Source: Diorhabda sublineata (lineage: Eukaryota > Arthropoda > Insecta > Coleoptera > Chrysomelidae). From it: a stretch of 64,000 bases of DNA. The notes under the pieces are model-generated. The model saw only the letters and a program-made list of their open reading frames with translations. It had not been told where the DNA came from and did not search any database. The stretch spans positions 39,322,294-39,386,293 of the forward strand of contig NC_079474.1 in the NCBI RefSeq assembly GCF_026230105.1. Reading direction: 5' to 3'. Position numbers and translations under genes: made by a program. Positions 36,236-48,100 of the stretch are shown piece after piece. Position 1 is the stretch's first letter. Each line of letters begins with the position of its first letter.

Positions 36236-37416
36236 AGGCCAGTAACCAATTTCAGGTGGTCTTTTCAAAAGTCTGGCAGCCCTGTGTGGCCGGGGTAGAT
36301 TGCTCTAAAATTTTAGGTTGAGTAATAAGATTTATTTTTGTTAAAGTATCAGTCATAAGATTTTAGGAAATTACTTTCGACAGTATTTAGTTTTGACGTG
36401 GATTTGAAATGATCTTGTTGGAACATAACTTTCGAAAGATTATTCTGTACTTTTGACGCAGATAATCTCTTGATCATGGTCAAGGATACTGTAGGAAAAT
36501 ATTAAAACGCGTAATATTCTGTATCTGTAACACACTTGCTATCAGAATAAATATTTTATACTAAAGTATTGCAAAAAAAAATTCAGTAAAACTGAACTGT
36601 ACTGCAAAAATGTTCGTAAACGACTACTGAGATGTTGAATCGTATGCAACACTTCAAACCGTTAGAAGAAATCCCTACTTTTTATTCATATCCGTGTTGG
36701 GACCTTCGAAATGTAAAGTAAGAAATATAAAAGTGCGTCACAGGTACGGGTAACAGCAATAGACCTGCTACGAATTGTCACTCCTAAAAGAAAAGAATAC
36801 CTAGAATATTATGCGTTTTAATATTTCCCCACAGTATCCTTGACAGTGACCTAGAAAATATCTGCGTCAAACAATATTAAGAAAAATCTTTTGCATTAAG
36901 TAACATTTTAAATCTACGTCTAATGAAGTCCACAGATGTCCAATAAGCGCACTCATTCTAATATGGACACCTGCGGGTTTTTGTCTTACTTGCACTCGCA
37001 AGGACACGTCTTCGCTCTGGAAGACTGACAGACTGGTGATGGAATTTCGTTCTGGCATTGTATAGTTTATTGTTTATTTATTTTATTTATTCTGTTCAAA
37101 TTTGAAGACTCACGAAATGACAAAAATTGATTTTTTTTATAAATATTTATATCGTAACAATTAGGAGAGATGTAAAGGCTCTGGAAAAAATTCCATGAAG
37201 TCAAAATACTGTCGAAAGTAATTTTCTGAAATTTTATGACTGATACTTTAACTAAAATACATCTCATTTCTCATCCTCCTTAAAATTTTAGGGTAGTCCA
37301 CCCCAGCTACACAGGTCTGCCAGTAGTCGCTTTTCATTTTCAGTAGGTATAGAGGATTTACTGTAGAAAGTTTCGTGACTTTTGAAGTGACCACCCGAAA
37401 TTAGTCACTGGCTCTT
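36236..37416. mobile_element. Large foldback (inverted-repeat) element
   Basis: Left-arm ggccagtaaccaatttcagg is the inverted partner of the right end (agccagtgactaatttcggg, reading inward from 37416). The arms continue inward through aaagtatcagtcataa and attactttcgacagta at 36350-36390, paired with 37195-37255. After a gap they pair again at 36460-36520 with 36820-36895 (gacgcagata, caaggatactgt, aatattaaaacgc). About 300 bp (36900-37195) is present only in the right half. No transposase is visible; the 63-codon minus-strand frame at 36867-37058 lies in the unpaired cargo and is unrecognised. Confidence 0.82.
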
Positions 37417-37817
37417 CCTCTATAATTATTATCATACTCAAATGCCATATAAACATAAATTTGTAACTATAGTCCTATACGCAAATCAAAGTCATTGTAT
37501 CAACTCACCAAACACTTTTCTCAGTGTAAATGAATAAATACTCTATATCTTATCTCATTCGATATAAATTCGAAATTTTCACGCAGGGATAGTTATCAGT
37601 AAAAATTATTATCAATTATCTATTGTTCGTCTATTCTCCGACTACAAGATAATTGGGTTACATTGAAAACAATATTTTCCGTAATTTAACACTAAAATGT
37701 CACAGTCATGTGGAAGATGTTTTGTGCGTTAATTGGAATCACATATTCATACAAACATTCTCAAATATGGTTAAGGTAACTGAGTTACTATATTACTGAT
37801 TATTTTGGAATAATATA

Positions 37818-39470
37818 CAGGGTGTTTCTATAGTCGACCGACAACGCTCTACCAAAGAAATATCTCTATAAACGATTCATTTTGATATGCATTGAATGAT
37901 TCCTGCCTCAGATGGAATTCTAGCTATCAGATCTTATTCAGATTCGATTATTGTTTCGTACACTTCATATAGCCCCATATAAAAAAATCGATAGGATTTA
38001 AGCCAGGTGATCTAGGAGGCCAACAATTGGGTCCACCCCGACCAATCCATTTTTCTCTAGAACGTCTGTTTAAGTACTTTCTTTCCGATGCCGCTTCAGC
38101 AAAATGAACAAATGCCCTATCGTGTTGAAGAGGGAATATTGAATAATACTATTGAAAGCCCATCTTTAAGTACTAAAACTGTAGGTCGCGCTTTAAGAGT
38201 GGACCATTCTACTGTATGGAAAGTTTTGAATGAACAAGTGTTACATCCATACAAATTGGCTAGTGTTCAATCATTAGAATCTAGAGATTTTCAGGTGTGT
38301 ATGGAATGTTCAAACTGGAAGTCACAAAAGTGTCGTGACAATCGAAATTTTCCAAAATATGTTTTGTATACCGACGAGGCTAGATTTACTAGAGAAGGAA
38401 TTTTCAGCTCTAGAAATGGTCACGTTTGGGAGGAAGAAAATCCGCATTTTGTTCGTGAAATGAGATTTCAGCATAAATATTCGGTTAATGTGTGGGTGGG
38501 TAATTAAATGGAGCAATTTATACGCGCTTTCTGGAAGAAATGTTGAATTAATTGTTGGAGAATGTACCGTTAAATATTAAACAACACATGTGGTATCTGT
38601 TCATTTTGCTGCATCGGAAAGAAATTACTAAAACAGACGTTTTAGAGAAAAATAGATTGGTTGGGGATTCAATTGTTGGTCTCCAAGCTCACCTGACATA
38701 AATCCTAGCGATTTTTTTATGGGGCTATATGAAGTCTTTAGTGTACGAAGCAATAATCGAATCTGAACAAGATCTAATAGCTAGAATTCCAGCTGCTGCG
38801 TCTGAAATCATTCAATCCCATCCTGATTTATTCTCAAAGACACGTACAAATCGGTGTAATAAGTGTATTGAAGTAAGCGACCAACAGTTCGAACAACTAC
38901 TGTAACTTTGTTATTGTTGTTTAAATTTAATTTGTGCTATTATTATTTTTATTTTCATTGCGAATTTTCTTATTATTGTAATACATTTTTGTTTGAAATT
39001 GAGATTATGAATAATTTTTTTTATTTTGAACTACTTACGCTTAATTATTATTCGAAATGAATAATTAATTAATTTGTAAATAACTACATTTTAGCTCCAT
39101 AAAAGGTTATTAGTTTTTTAACTAAAAATAATCAGGCAATTTGGAACAATTAAAAAAAGAATTTGCTCCAGTGGCGTAAAAAATAGGGGGATAAAAGTGA
39201 TAACTAGCCCAGACAGCGCATTACTGGTTAAATGTTTCCAAAGATTGTTTATGTCAAAATATCACTTTATTAAGGATTATATTCGTTACCAAATTTGAAA
39301 AAAAATTGAAAGGCGTTCTTGATTCATGGCAAATTTTTGATTTAAAATTTTGAGCACCCTATATCTCAGTAACTATGCCCTGTAAGGATTCGTATTCCTA
39401 TATCACAATGAATCATTTATTGAGATATCTCTGTGGTAGAGCGTTGTCGATCGAATATAGAAACACCCAG
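37818..39470 (+). mobile_element. Tc1/mariner-related transposon with inverted 3' arm at its left end
   Basis: The ends are long inverted repeats: cagggtgtttctatagtcga at the left and ctgggtgtttctatattcga reading inward from 39470, each continuing into cgacaacgctctacca. Next to the left end, 37895-38110 is an inverted copy of the transposase 3' region at about 38590-38830. The transposase itself reads on the plus strand from about 38110 to 38905. The two halves can therefore pair as a giant hairpin. Stops and frameshifts after 38507 show it is dead. A target-site duplication could not be fixed with confidence. Confidence 0.87.
38088..38507 (+). pseudogene. DDE transposase N-terminal half (Tc1/mariner-related)
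   Basis: A 139-codon open frame. After a junction-derived start (the first eight or so codons come from the inverted arm) it reads VEEGILNNTIESPSLSTKTV, then a helix-turn-helix with VGRALRVDHSTVWKVLNEQV. Next comes LHPYKLASVQSLESRDFQVC, then FPKYVLYTDEARFTREGIF with the first catalytic Asp in YTDEA. It ends with NGHVWEEENPHFV and YSVNVWVGN. Past the stop, other frames continue the protein: SPDINPSDFF near 38690, and after another shift IARIPAAASEIIQSHP up to EQLL and a stop near 38905. The family is common in insects and distinct from classical mariner. The ATG is probably not the ancestral start. Confidence 0.8.
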
Positions 39471-39735
39471 AATACTAGAAATACAAAGGAAGTATCATGA
39501 CTTTGATAATTCTGGCACAATAATAGTAGATATTTTGTTAATAATTGGTTAATTATTTCCATAGCTCGGATATGAATTCTGACTGCATTTGTGATTAAAT
39601 ATTTTCGTATCCAAATTTCTATTACCAAAGCATTCCAAAGAGAAACTTTCCATAATATGACATAACTGCAATTGTACCATTAAAAAGGCCAATATAATGC
39701 TGAGACATATTTGTATTTTTATCTTCTAGTTCAAT

Positions 39736-39741
39736 TTTATT
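39736..39741 (-). promoter_or_regulatory. Candidate poly(A) signal of the cytochrome c gene
   Basis: AATAAA on the minus strand, about 130 bases beyond the cytochrome c stop codon. Spacing and strand suit a short 3' UTR. AT-rich sequence makes chance matches likely. Confidence 0.4.
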
Positions 39742-39872
39742 TGATCTTCATAAAAAATTGACAGAAGAATGATACTTACTTTTCTTCAGAAAACAACATT
39801 TGACGTGACATTATTTCATATGAACTTGAGATTAACTCAAACTATAATATTGCGAAGTTCAACAATTAAATT

Positions 39873-40178
39873 TTACATGGCTGCCTTGAGGTAAGCAATT
39901 AAATCTTTACGGTCACTCGCACTTTTTATACCTGGAAATAACATAGTTGTGCCTGGCATGAACTTCTTAGGATTCTCTAGGAACTGATCTATTTTTGCTT
40001 CTGACCATACGCCAATTTCTTTATTCGCTTTTGAAAATTTGAATCCTGGTTTTTGTCCTCCTTCTTTTCCAATGAAACCATGTAAATTTGGCCCATTCTT
40101 ATGTTTTCCACCTTCTTCTAGGGTATGACACATTGCACATCTTTGTATAAACAGCTTTTTGCCATTTTCTACTGACAT
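39873..40178 (-). CDS. Divergent cytochrome c (single exon)
   Basis: Encodes a 101-residue mitochondrial cytochrome c, the soluble haem carrier between complex III and complex IV and an apoptosome cofactor. The haem site CAMCH (Cys14, Cys17, His18) is intact, as are the haem ligand Met79 (Met80 in vertebrate numbering), Pro30, Gly41, Asn52, Trp58, LENPKK, PGT and LIAYLK. By eye about 55-60% of residues match textbook cytochrome c, which is low for this protein. It lacks the four-residue N-terminal extension of usual insect forms, has one residue deleted before the Trp, and ends AAM. Three normally conserved tyrosines (48, 67, 74) are Phe; only Tyr97 remains. The frame is complete and intronless in one exon. 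It could be a tissue-specific (for example testis) paralogue or an expressed retrocopy. The start is the only ATG that gives the right N-terminal length. Confidence 0.93.
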   Translation of the reverse strand: MSVENGKKLFIQRCAMCHTLEEGGKHKNGPNLHGFIGKEGGQKPGFKFSKANKEIGVWSEAKIDQFLENPKKFMPGTTMLFPGIKSASDRKDLIAYLKAAM

Positions 40179-43100
40179 TTCAATTCACAAAAAATTTTGA
40201 GGGATTGGATACCAAGAGATTTGTTTACTGTTTATTAAACTAATTTTGGATAGACATGACAAATAATTTTTTGACAAATAGTAATTGTCTTATAGACGTT
40301 TACAAATCATCCATGAGAAATTCCATTTTTCATATATTGGTGCGAGAAGGTAATAAATTTGCCAAATTGAAATATGTACATTTATTTGTAATTGAAAGAA
40401 TATTGTTGTTATGGAGTAGAGTCGGGACAGTAGTTAGTGGAATTTTGTGCTGCTTTTTTCAGTTAGCATCAAGGAGTAAGCAAAGGCGCAGCGTGCGTTT
40501 ACTGTTGACACATATCTTCCTAATGGTTGCTCAACGATCGCCACGTAATCTTTTCAATATATTCTTCAATGACAAGTCTCGTTTCCATATTATTTCGTTT
40601 ATTATTGTAGCACTTTTGTTTTATATTCACTATCAATATCCAAAAGAGCTTCATTGATCGGTTTACCAGATAAACTGGTTCTATTTAAGTAGCAGAACGC
40701 AATTTCCACTGTTTCACTACCTTCCAGAAGAAAGTATAATTTGAATGAATTTGTGATGATATTCGCTAACCTCAAATACTACTTTCTAGCTGGTAATATA
40801 GAAACTACACGCTATAGAAAGCTCCGTGAACGTAAACTTCACGTGTTGTACTTCATATTTTTTTATATGGAAATCTCATTAAGGACAGACTTCTCTGAGA
40901 GGACGGCACAATAGACTTTGAGGTTTAAGTGAAATAAGAATATTAAATCATTTTCCACGAAGAACGTTCTGCCGATTGCGTTTTTGAACATAATGATATC
41001 TCTAAAACTTCATAATTGGAAGGGACCCTTCAGTACTACATCCTTGTGTGGGTCTTGTCTTCCTCAACAATGCATTTTGTCAGTTTGTAATGGGCATAGT
41101 TCAGATATTATCTATGAAATTGTCCATTCGTTTCAATTTTGGCCTCATTTTTCTCTTCGTGTTGTGCACACAAACATTCAGAACTTTTTTTGAACATTAG
41201 GAAGTCTACCATACGGTGAATGTCAAGACCATTGGTTTCTTCGAGCTTTAATAGAACGAACAATGTCTTAGGTTTGTAGAATGTCGCTTATCTCAGAATA
41301 AATATCGGATTATCCATTCATATTTCACGTTACATTTTCCTGGTGACTTTTCTATCCAATCTTCTTAATCTTTTTTTGGCATAATCGCTGCTATTTGTTT
41401 CACGAAAATAAACACTTTTAGCACCAACTCACTCTCAATTGCCAACCATCAGTCGGTTATTTCGAGTTGTAGTCACGGACGATATAGCACAAAATTTTTT
41501 GTGAAACACGATGTGTGTCCAAGAAAATGAAATATCTAACGACTGAGAAAATGTTGGACCTTCTGATGAGATGCAACAATATTGAAACCGATGAGTGGAT
41601 TACACCTTTCCTCCTTGCAGTTGCGAGCCATAATAGTTTAAGATATCTATAAATGGATTGTTCGGGATCGCATTCTACGGAGAAGATGTTATTCAATATT
41701 AGTCACTGAATAATATATATTTCAATACATTGGATGCACCGAAACGAATGTATTAGTAATTTTTTCAATGATTACTCGCAACTTATTCTCTAATTTCCTC
41801 AGAAACTGAAAGTTCTCGCTTGAGGATTCTATTTTCGCATTATTCCAAGAGAAAACTTATCAGTAACCTAATAATATTCTGTCTGCTAGTCACTGGAGCG
41901 AATGATAAAAGGTCTTTTACTGTAGAAGAGCAAATATAAAAGAAAAATGGGTAGGAAGGGCGTTTGATGGGAAATGTACTACCCAAATAAACAGTATGTC
42001 AACTTCATGATATTACTTAAATAGAATTTGTGACAAGGTGTATTTGGAACATAAAACTTGTTGATAAAATCATGCTGGGGTATAGAAAGTGATATATACT
42101 ATTTACGTAATTTGTTCAGCCATTCAATTTAAAGAGAGAGAAAGAAATGCTTTATTGTCTACAAATTGTTATAATTTGTAGACAAAAGCTTGTAAAAACT
42201 AAAAAACAATATAAAATTTCAATATACAGAAGAAACCCACAATGAGTAACAAAATTATTTGTTTACTATTACAAGAAAATATCAATACAGATTCGTAATA
42301 TACTGAAGTGAGACCCAATATCCAATCTGGCCTCAATAATCTTCAGCGTTCATGATAGGCAAATTTTTTAATCTGTGCTGAAATCGACACAACTATAGCA
42401 AACTTGAATCAGTGTTATTTGCAATTATATATAGATATATTTGGGTCATATCTTGTGATGTAAACCAGGTGTTGAAGACTCATGAGTTAACTATATTTTG
42501 TAACAGTTATTTTAATTTCCGTATCACTTATAATGATACCTTCGATTCGAAGGAACTAAATGAAAATAATATTTCTCGTACCAAAACATTTGTCCATTAA
42601 TTTTTAAGCTCTTCTAGAATAAACCAAAAAACAAATAACTCTTAACACATTTGTAACAAACATTTTAGTTTACCAAATAAAAAAATAGATGAAGATCGTT
42701 AAATTCATGAAATAGTAACAAGTCTATGTGAACAGACTGATAATTCCATTCATGACTAGTTTCACTTAAATTGATCTAATTATCAACAAATCATTCAAGT
42801 TAATTAATTTTTTTTATATTGCAACACTCAACAAATGGCAATCCATATGTTGAGCTTGAAGATAGTGTGTGAATTTGAGATTTTCTGATATAGCATATAT
42901 ATTTACAACAATTTCTAACGGAAGCTTTCAATTCAATTTGATATCAACTTGTCTGAAAGTATGGAAAAAGATTTGTTACTAAGAAGTCAGTCCATCAGTT
43001 TATTGAAACAATGTGTAACAACTTGAAAGATTTTCATATCATGTTTCAACACTCAACAAAATTCAAATCGGAGCAAATCTAGTGTTCCATATGGCAAATG

Positions 43101-46100
43101 TCAAAGTTGTTTTTTTGACTCAATCAAATGCAGTTCTAGCTGAATTAAGAACTTGTGACCACAAGTAGCAAAATCTTTTTTTGGAAAGGAACATAGTTTT
43201 TCATAAACTAACCAATAGTTGACTATCACAATTATCACCGTATACTTTTATTGTATCATAGAATAATAGTTATGAAATTTTGAATTCAAGTGTGGTACAC
43301 TGCGATAGAATTAAAAATAGAGGTTAGTTTCTACAACCAAACAAGCAAACTTAAATACATAGTTTTGTTTTTCAAAGTTTCAAAATAGTTTGTGTGCATA
43401 AAACATAGTTAACTACTCCAATATGAGTAGTTATTTTGTGAATTTAGAGGCAGGCATCCTGGAAGTTGCGATTAGATTCCAACAAAAGATAGACCTTAGA
43501 ACAATATACTCTAGTTCAGTTTTAGTAATTCAGACTCAAATAAAAATTATTCATTATTTATTATTGACCAAAACTAAACATGCCGAAAGTATATAGAACT
43601 GTTGGTGGTTTTAAGTACTTCAAGGTATAATTGATCAGTAACTGTGGAAGTCGAAAAGTTGTGGACTACTTTTTTATTTTTTTCTCACGAAATTTCATTT
43701 AAGCTCAACCAAATCTATTCCTATCTATTTCTAATGTAAATAAATTTTTTTAGGTAAAATGCAATCAAAGTAGGAGAAAGCACTCTTTCACTCACCATTT
43801 ACTTTTACCAGTAAGTTCAGAAGTTCAAGAAGAGTGCAACTTTCGAAATAGTGAAATCGGCATGTCTGAAAACCCTGGAGGAGTTCAACGAAGACTGCCT
43901 GAACTTATCAAACTCGGAATACTTTTCTAAAATTGAGAGTCTCTACTCAAGAGTAGAAACCTCCTAGAAAAGTTCCTTTTGTTGCCAACTTTGAATGCTG
44001 TAGGATATCAAGGAAAACTGTGCAACCTGCCTAAAAAATTCACTAGGTATGGTACAACGAAATGTTTTTATCTAAATTTAACTAATCTCTTACGACGTCT
44101 ATAGTAGATACATGCTCCACATGTAATAATTCGGTGAATAGAAGCTACTACAGAAGCAATGACACCAAAAATGAATGTACAAGGAATATTGTGTTATTTC
44201 CTTCAATATGTAGTAGAAGAGGTACAGTTTGCGATCAACAAACTCAGAAATGTACTATAAACAACATATTTTATTTCAGCTGATGAATTTTGAAGAAGGT
44301 GGTTTTTGGAAACTAGAGCCTGTTATTTTACTTACTTAATTAAGGAGCTTGGCAGCTACGGGGAGGAAAAGCTTATTTTTTGGCTGGACAAAAGAAAAAT
44401 CAGTTCATGATTGCCATTTATATCACTGTGTTAAACAATAGTATTGATGAAAGTTCTCATAAATTTAACATAAAAGTAAACACTTTCCTTAGTATCGAAA
44501 GGGTATACTTTGATACAAATTATAAAACTGTCGCCTTAAAAAAATAAAAAAACTTATCGGCGATGTAGTTTTTTAGTATTTTGGAAAGCAAAGAGTCGGT
44601 ATTGGAAAAATGCTTTCATATGTCTAAGGGAAAATTCAAGAAAAAATGAGTACCGCATGTCAAGCTTTTGCTATAAAAAACAATGCTCAAAAATTTGGAC
44701 CTACTACGTTTTAACTTGAAAGCTTGTTGGCATTTACAAATCTTTTCTAATAAGGCTGTTATCATAAGAAATGAAAACGTTCCTTACAACATTATTTTTT
44801 ACCTCTACTGAAATTTGGCACTCGCATTATATAAATGCACGCTTCCCATATATATAACAAAAACAAAGTGAAGATATATAATCAACACTAGATTTCGTGA
44901 CGAAAATGATGGAGTTTCAAAACAATATGTTTAACGATGATAAATCATCTTATTGTTAGTGAAAATAGAAAGATCAACATCCATTCATCAATCGAAGGAT
45001 GATGCAATTGAATAAAAAATAGTAAAACTTTTCTCAAAGTACAAATATGGAACAGATGAGTGGAAATATAATTTATAGATATTTATAGAATCGTAATTGT
45101 ATGAATGAATATCCACCTCTACACTATACGGTTATACCATGTTTATTTTGTCGGGCACTAAAAAGTTGTTGAACTAATTTTTATAGTCGTTAATTATTAT
45201 GAAACAATCCGCCCGGTTCTTTGAAAATTCAATGAGATAGGCACTTTGCCAGGTGCTCTTTGTCTTAAATTAATTGGTTTCAGTAGCGTATCAATTTATT
45301 TAAACCTTATTTATGTATAATACTCTCTAGGGAATTATTCGCACCAGTGCGTGTGTTACGACAGTAAAATAGTTATTTCGTTATTGATGCTAATGTAATT
45401 CGTCTCAATTCTCAGGTAAAAGATGAGGATAGAAGAATACTTCAGAATATTTAACTGTAGTTCTGTAAAGGAAAATAATATGGTAACACGGGAGTAATTT
45501 AACTGTTTACGTATCATTTTCTATTGTAGATTTTCCAAATCAACTCCGTTTCTCACCACTATTTAGTGATAACCAGCAGTTGTAAAAGCAGTTGATTATT
45601 CATCTTGTTTAGATTTTGTTCCATTGTTCCAACCATCCATGTAATATTTTAGTTAGTGTACGCACTAGAAAAGTAAATTTTTATCGAAATGTACCGAATG
45701 AAACCTCCTCGGACTATTATCTTTAAATCTCACTTTCACATCATATGCTTGTACAGATTCCATTGAAATACCTAAAAATTCCGTGTTAAGATTTTTTCGC
45801 ATTGATGGCGATATTTAAACCAATTTCACATAATCACTTTTCATCGGTAACAGATAATAAGAAAAAACTGTGAAATTTTTAAAATGACATTCTCAATAGA
45901 AGCAATTACAAATATGTGAGTAATGAAAGAAAAAGTTCAGTATTTTTATTATCATATTCATAACATTGAAAATGAGAAATGCTAGAAAAAGTGCTCATTA
46001 GGTTTTTATAAAACTACTTTCAAGCCACTACGACTTTAAAACGAATACAGTTAGCGGCTATGCGGTCTCCAAGGTTGTATATTTAATTTATGAGACTATA

Positions 46101-46808
46101 AAAATACTAGAATTATGTAAAAATTATTGAAAATATGAACTTTTACATTGTATTTTGAATAAAGTATAATCGTTGGTAATAGCTCACATACAAATTGTCG
46201 ATTATCTCTCTCTATAACGTATAATATATATTAAGTGACAAATGTGAAAACCTCTATAAGAAGCCTCAAAACTATATATTGTACAAACAATATTCAGTCT
46301 TACCTATTTATATCAATTAATTTTTGTGGTTAAAGTGAGCTTTTCCAATGAGAGCATATTATAAACAAAAAATACATTCAAGTGATTGATTGTTTTAAGT
46401 TTGAAATGGATTTGATATGTTTCTCTTAAAATTTGAATAAAAATTATATCGCGAGGTTGCGGATTGACTAACAAAGTGAGGAAAAGAAGGTAATAGAGAA
46501 ACTGATCATTGTATGGTATGAGATTAACATTAAGTTCAAAACTAGTACCAAGAAGCTCAAAAAATATAGAAATAGGTATATGACAACAATATAGTAACTT
46601 TGAAGAATGTTTACTAATAGTATTATTGATTTAAAAGTGGAAATGAGACGACCAATGTATCCGTTAGATAAAGATCATGATAATACGCTCTACCACAAGT
46701 TACTTGTGATCCGCAAGGTTTTGTCCGTATCGTGATCAAATTTTGTATTATCTAACTGCTGACGCTTGTCTCTAATAGAAAAGAAATAAAAAGAAGAAGC
46801 TTTAGCAC
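40179..46808. other. Long AT-rich spacer
   Basis: No gene is supported. The 133-codon plus-strand frame at 40256-40657 has no recognisable motif. On the opposite strand of 40640-40760 a short open stretch reads ETVEIAFCYLNRTSLSGKPI, also unidentified. At 43580 an ATG-led MPKVYRTVGGFKYFK is followed by a gtataa donor-like site and debris that faintly recalls pogo transposases. Otherwise nothing is seen. Confidence 0.4.
42155..42185. repeat. Perfect 13-bp hairpin beside a GA-rich run
   Basis: The arms ttgtctacaaatt and aatttgtagacaa pair perfectly around gttat. It directly follows aaagagagagaaagaaatgctttatt, a motif like the reverse of LINE 3' tails (AATAAAGC plus a CT-rich run). It may mark the end of a retroelement on the minus strand. 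Confidence 0.65.
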
Positions 46809-46829
46809 ATGATAGTCACGACAGAACAG

Positions 46830-48100
46830 TTGGAAGTTATTAAGAAGCCTGGAATACGTGCATTTCTATTGAAGTACAATACTATGATGGAGATAACTAC
46901 AAGGGGTAGTCGCATCTCAACTCAATTTCAATTCCATCAAGCTCGACGGGCAAATCATTTAGTAGGATACAGAGGTGAAATATCTGGGACTCAAACTAAA
47001 TAGTAAACTTCTCTGGAACAAACACGAAAAGGAGATAATCACTAAATCCACAAAAGCCCTGATGGTGTGCAGAAACTACGCAAGGAGGAAATGGGGTTGT
47101 TACCCAGAAATCTCACTACTAGATTTATTCTGAATACAAGGAACAATCTCTGAAAAGATACAAAAATTGCATAACCAGCGCCAAGAAATCATGCCCAACA
47201 GCTACACTTGAAGTGATTTTTAATCTCTCACCTACCCATATAGTACTGCAAAGCAGGAAATACATCACATAGAATGTTCAGAGATGAAATCACCAAAGAA
47301 GAGCCATCCCTAAATAATAATATTAATTTATAATACATACACCATACAAGATATGAACAGAAATGTCTTTAAAAGTTATTTGCACGGATCTGAAGCAGCA
47401 GAGAGAACTGGAATAGGAGAGTATGAGCTCAGAACCAAACTCTGAAAGCTTGGGCAACACACCAAGCTTTTTTTAAGCAGAAATTGCATTGCAATTGAAA
47501 AATCTTTCCAAATCAACATAGAGAGAAACTATCGCAAACTGGAGATCCTCATTCTGTCCGATAGCCAAGCAGCCATTAAAGCTTTGAGCTCCAACATAAT
47601 AAAATCCACATACGTTTGGGATGGCCTAGAAAACCGGAGTAAAGGGAAATGTAATAGCTGATAACCTCGCTGAAGCGGGGGCAGACAAGCCCTTCAAGGC
47701 ACCAAAACCCTTCTGTGGGGTAAGCTACAGAACAATAGAGATATCATTGGAAAAAAAGGTAGATAAAACCAATTATTGGGAGAACCTACAGGAAGTGAGA
47801 CAGGCAAAGACTCTTTTGGGAAATGATAGCCTGAGAAGATCTGCTGAATGGTTCAACCTAAGTGAATACTGACATGTATCCTATCGAGCCACTGTCACCT
47901 CAATAGACACCTGAAGACCTTAGACTTAGCAGATACTGCAATCTAGAGCACAACACCTGGGAGTGTATGAAATTGAGGACAAAAATCTCTGGCAGACTTT
48001 CTAAAAAGAGTAAGATATTAACAAGTTCCTCAGTATCGCACTATGGAAGGGAAAAATAATAGATCCCTTGAGCTGCAATGTATATGATATCTCAAAATTT
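46830..48100 (+). mobile_element. Decayed LINE with RNase H domain
   Basis: The 3' half of a Jockey/LOA/I-type retrotransposon. Thumb-region sequence VKYLGLKLNSKLLWNKHEKE starts near 46974 and continues to TKALMVCRNYARRKWGCYP. A weakened RNase H domain follows with CTDLKQQRELE-like sequence near 47375. It continues with QAEIALQLKNLSKST-type residues near 47480 and LILSDSQAAIKALSSNIIKS near 47545-47600, then NVIADNLAEAGADKPF near 47650-47695. The segment WENLQEVRQAKTLLGNDSLR is near 47780. Stops and frameshifts are frequent. The 5' polymerase core is missing, as expected from 5' truncation. Confidence 0.82.

Noticed and set aside
40256..40657. 133-codon open frame upstream of cytochrome c
   Set aside because: No recognisable domain, plausible start context or splice signals; hydrophobic composition is typical of AT-rich chance frames.
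43580..43950. MPKVYRTVGGFKYFK and following debris as a pogo-like transposase
   Set aside because: The start resembles pogo/CENP-B-type proteins, but the continuation does not align and the donor-acceptor pair leads to an early stop.
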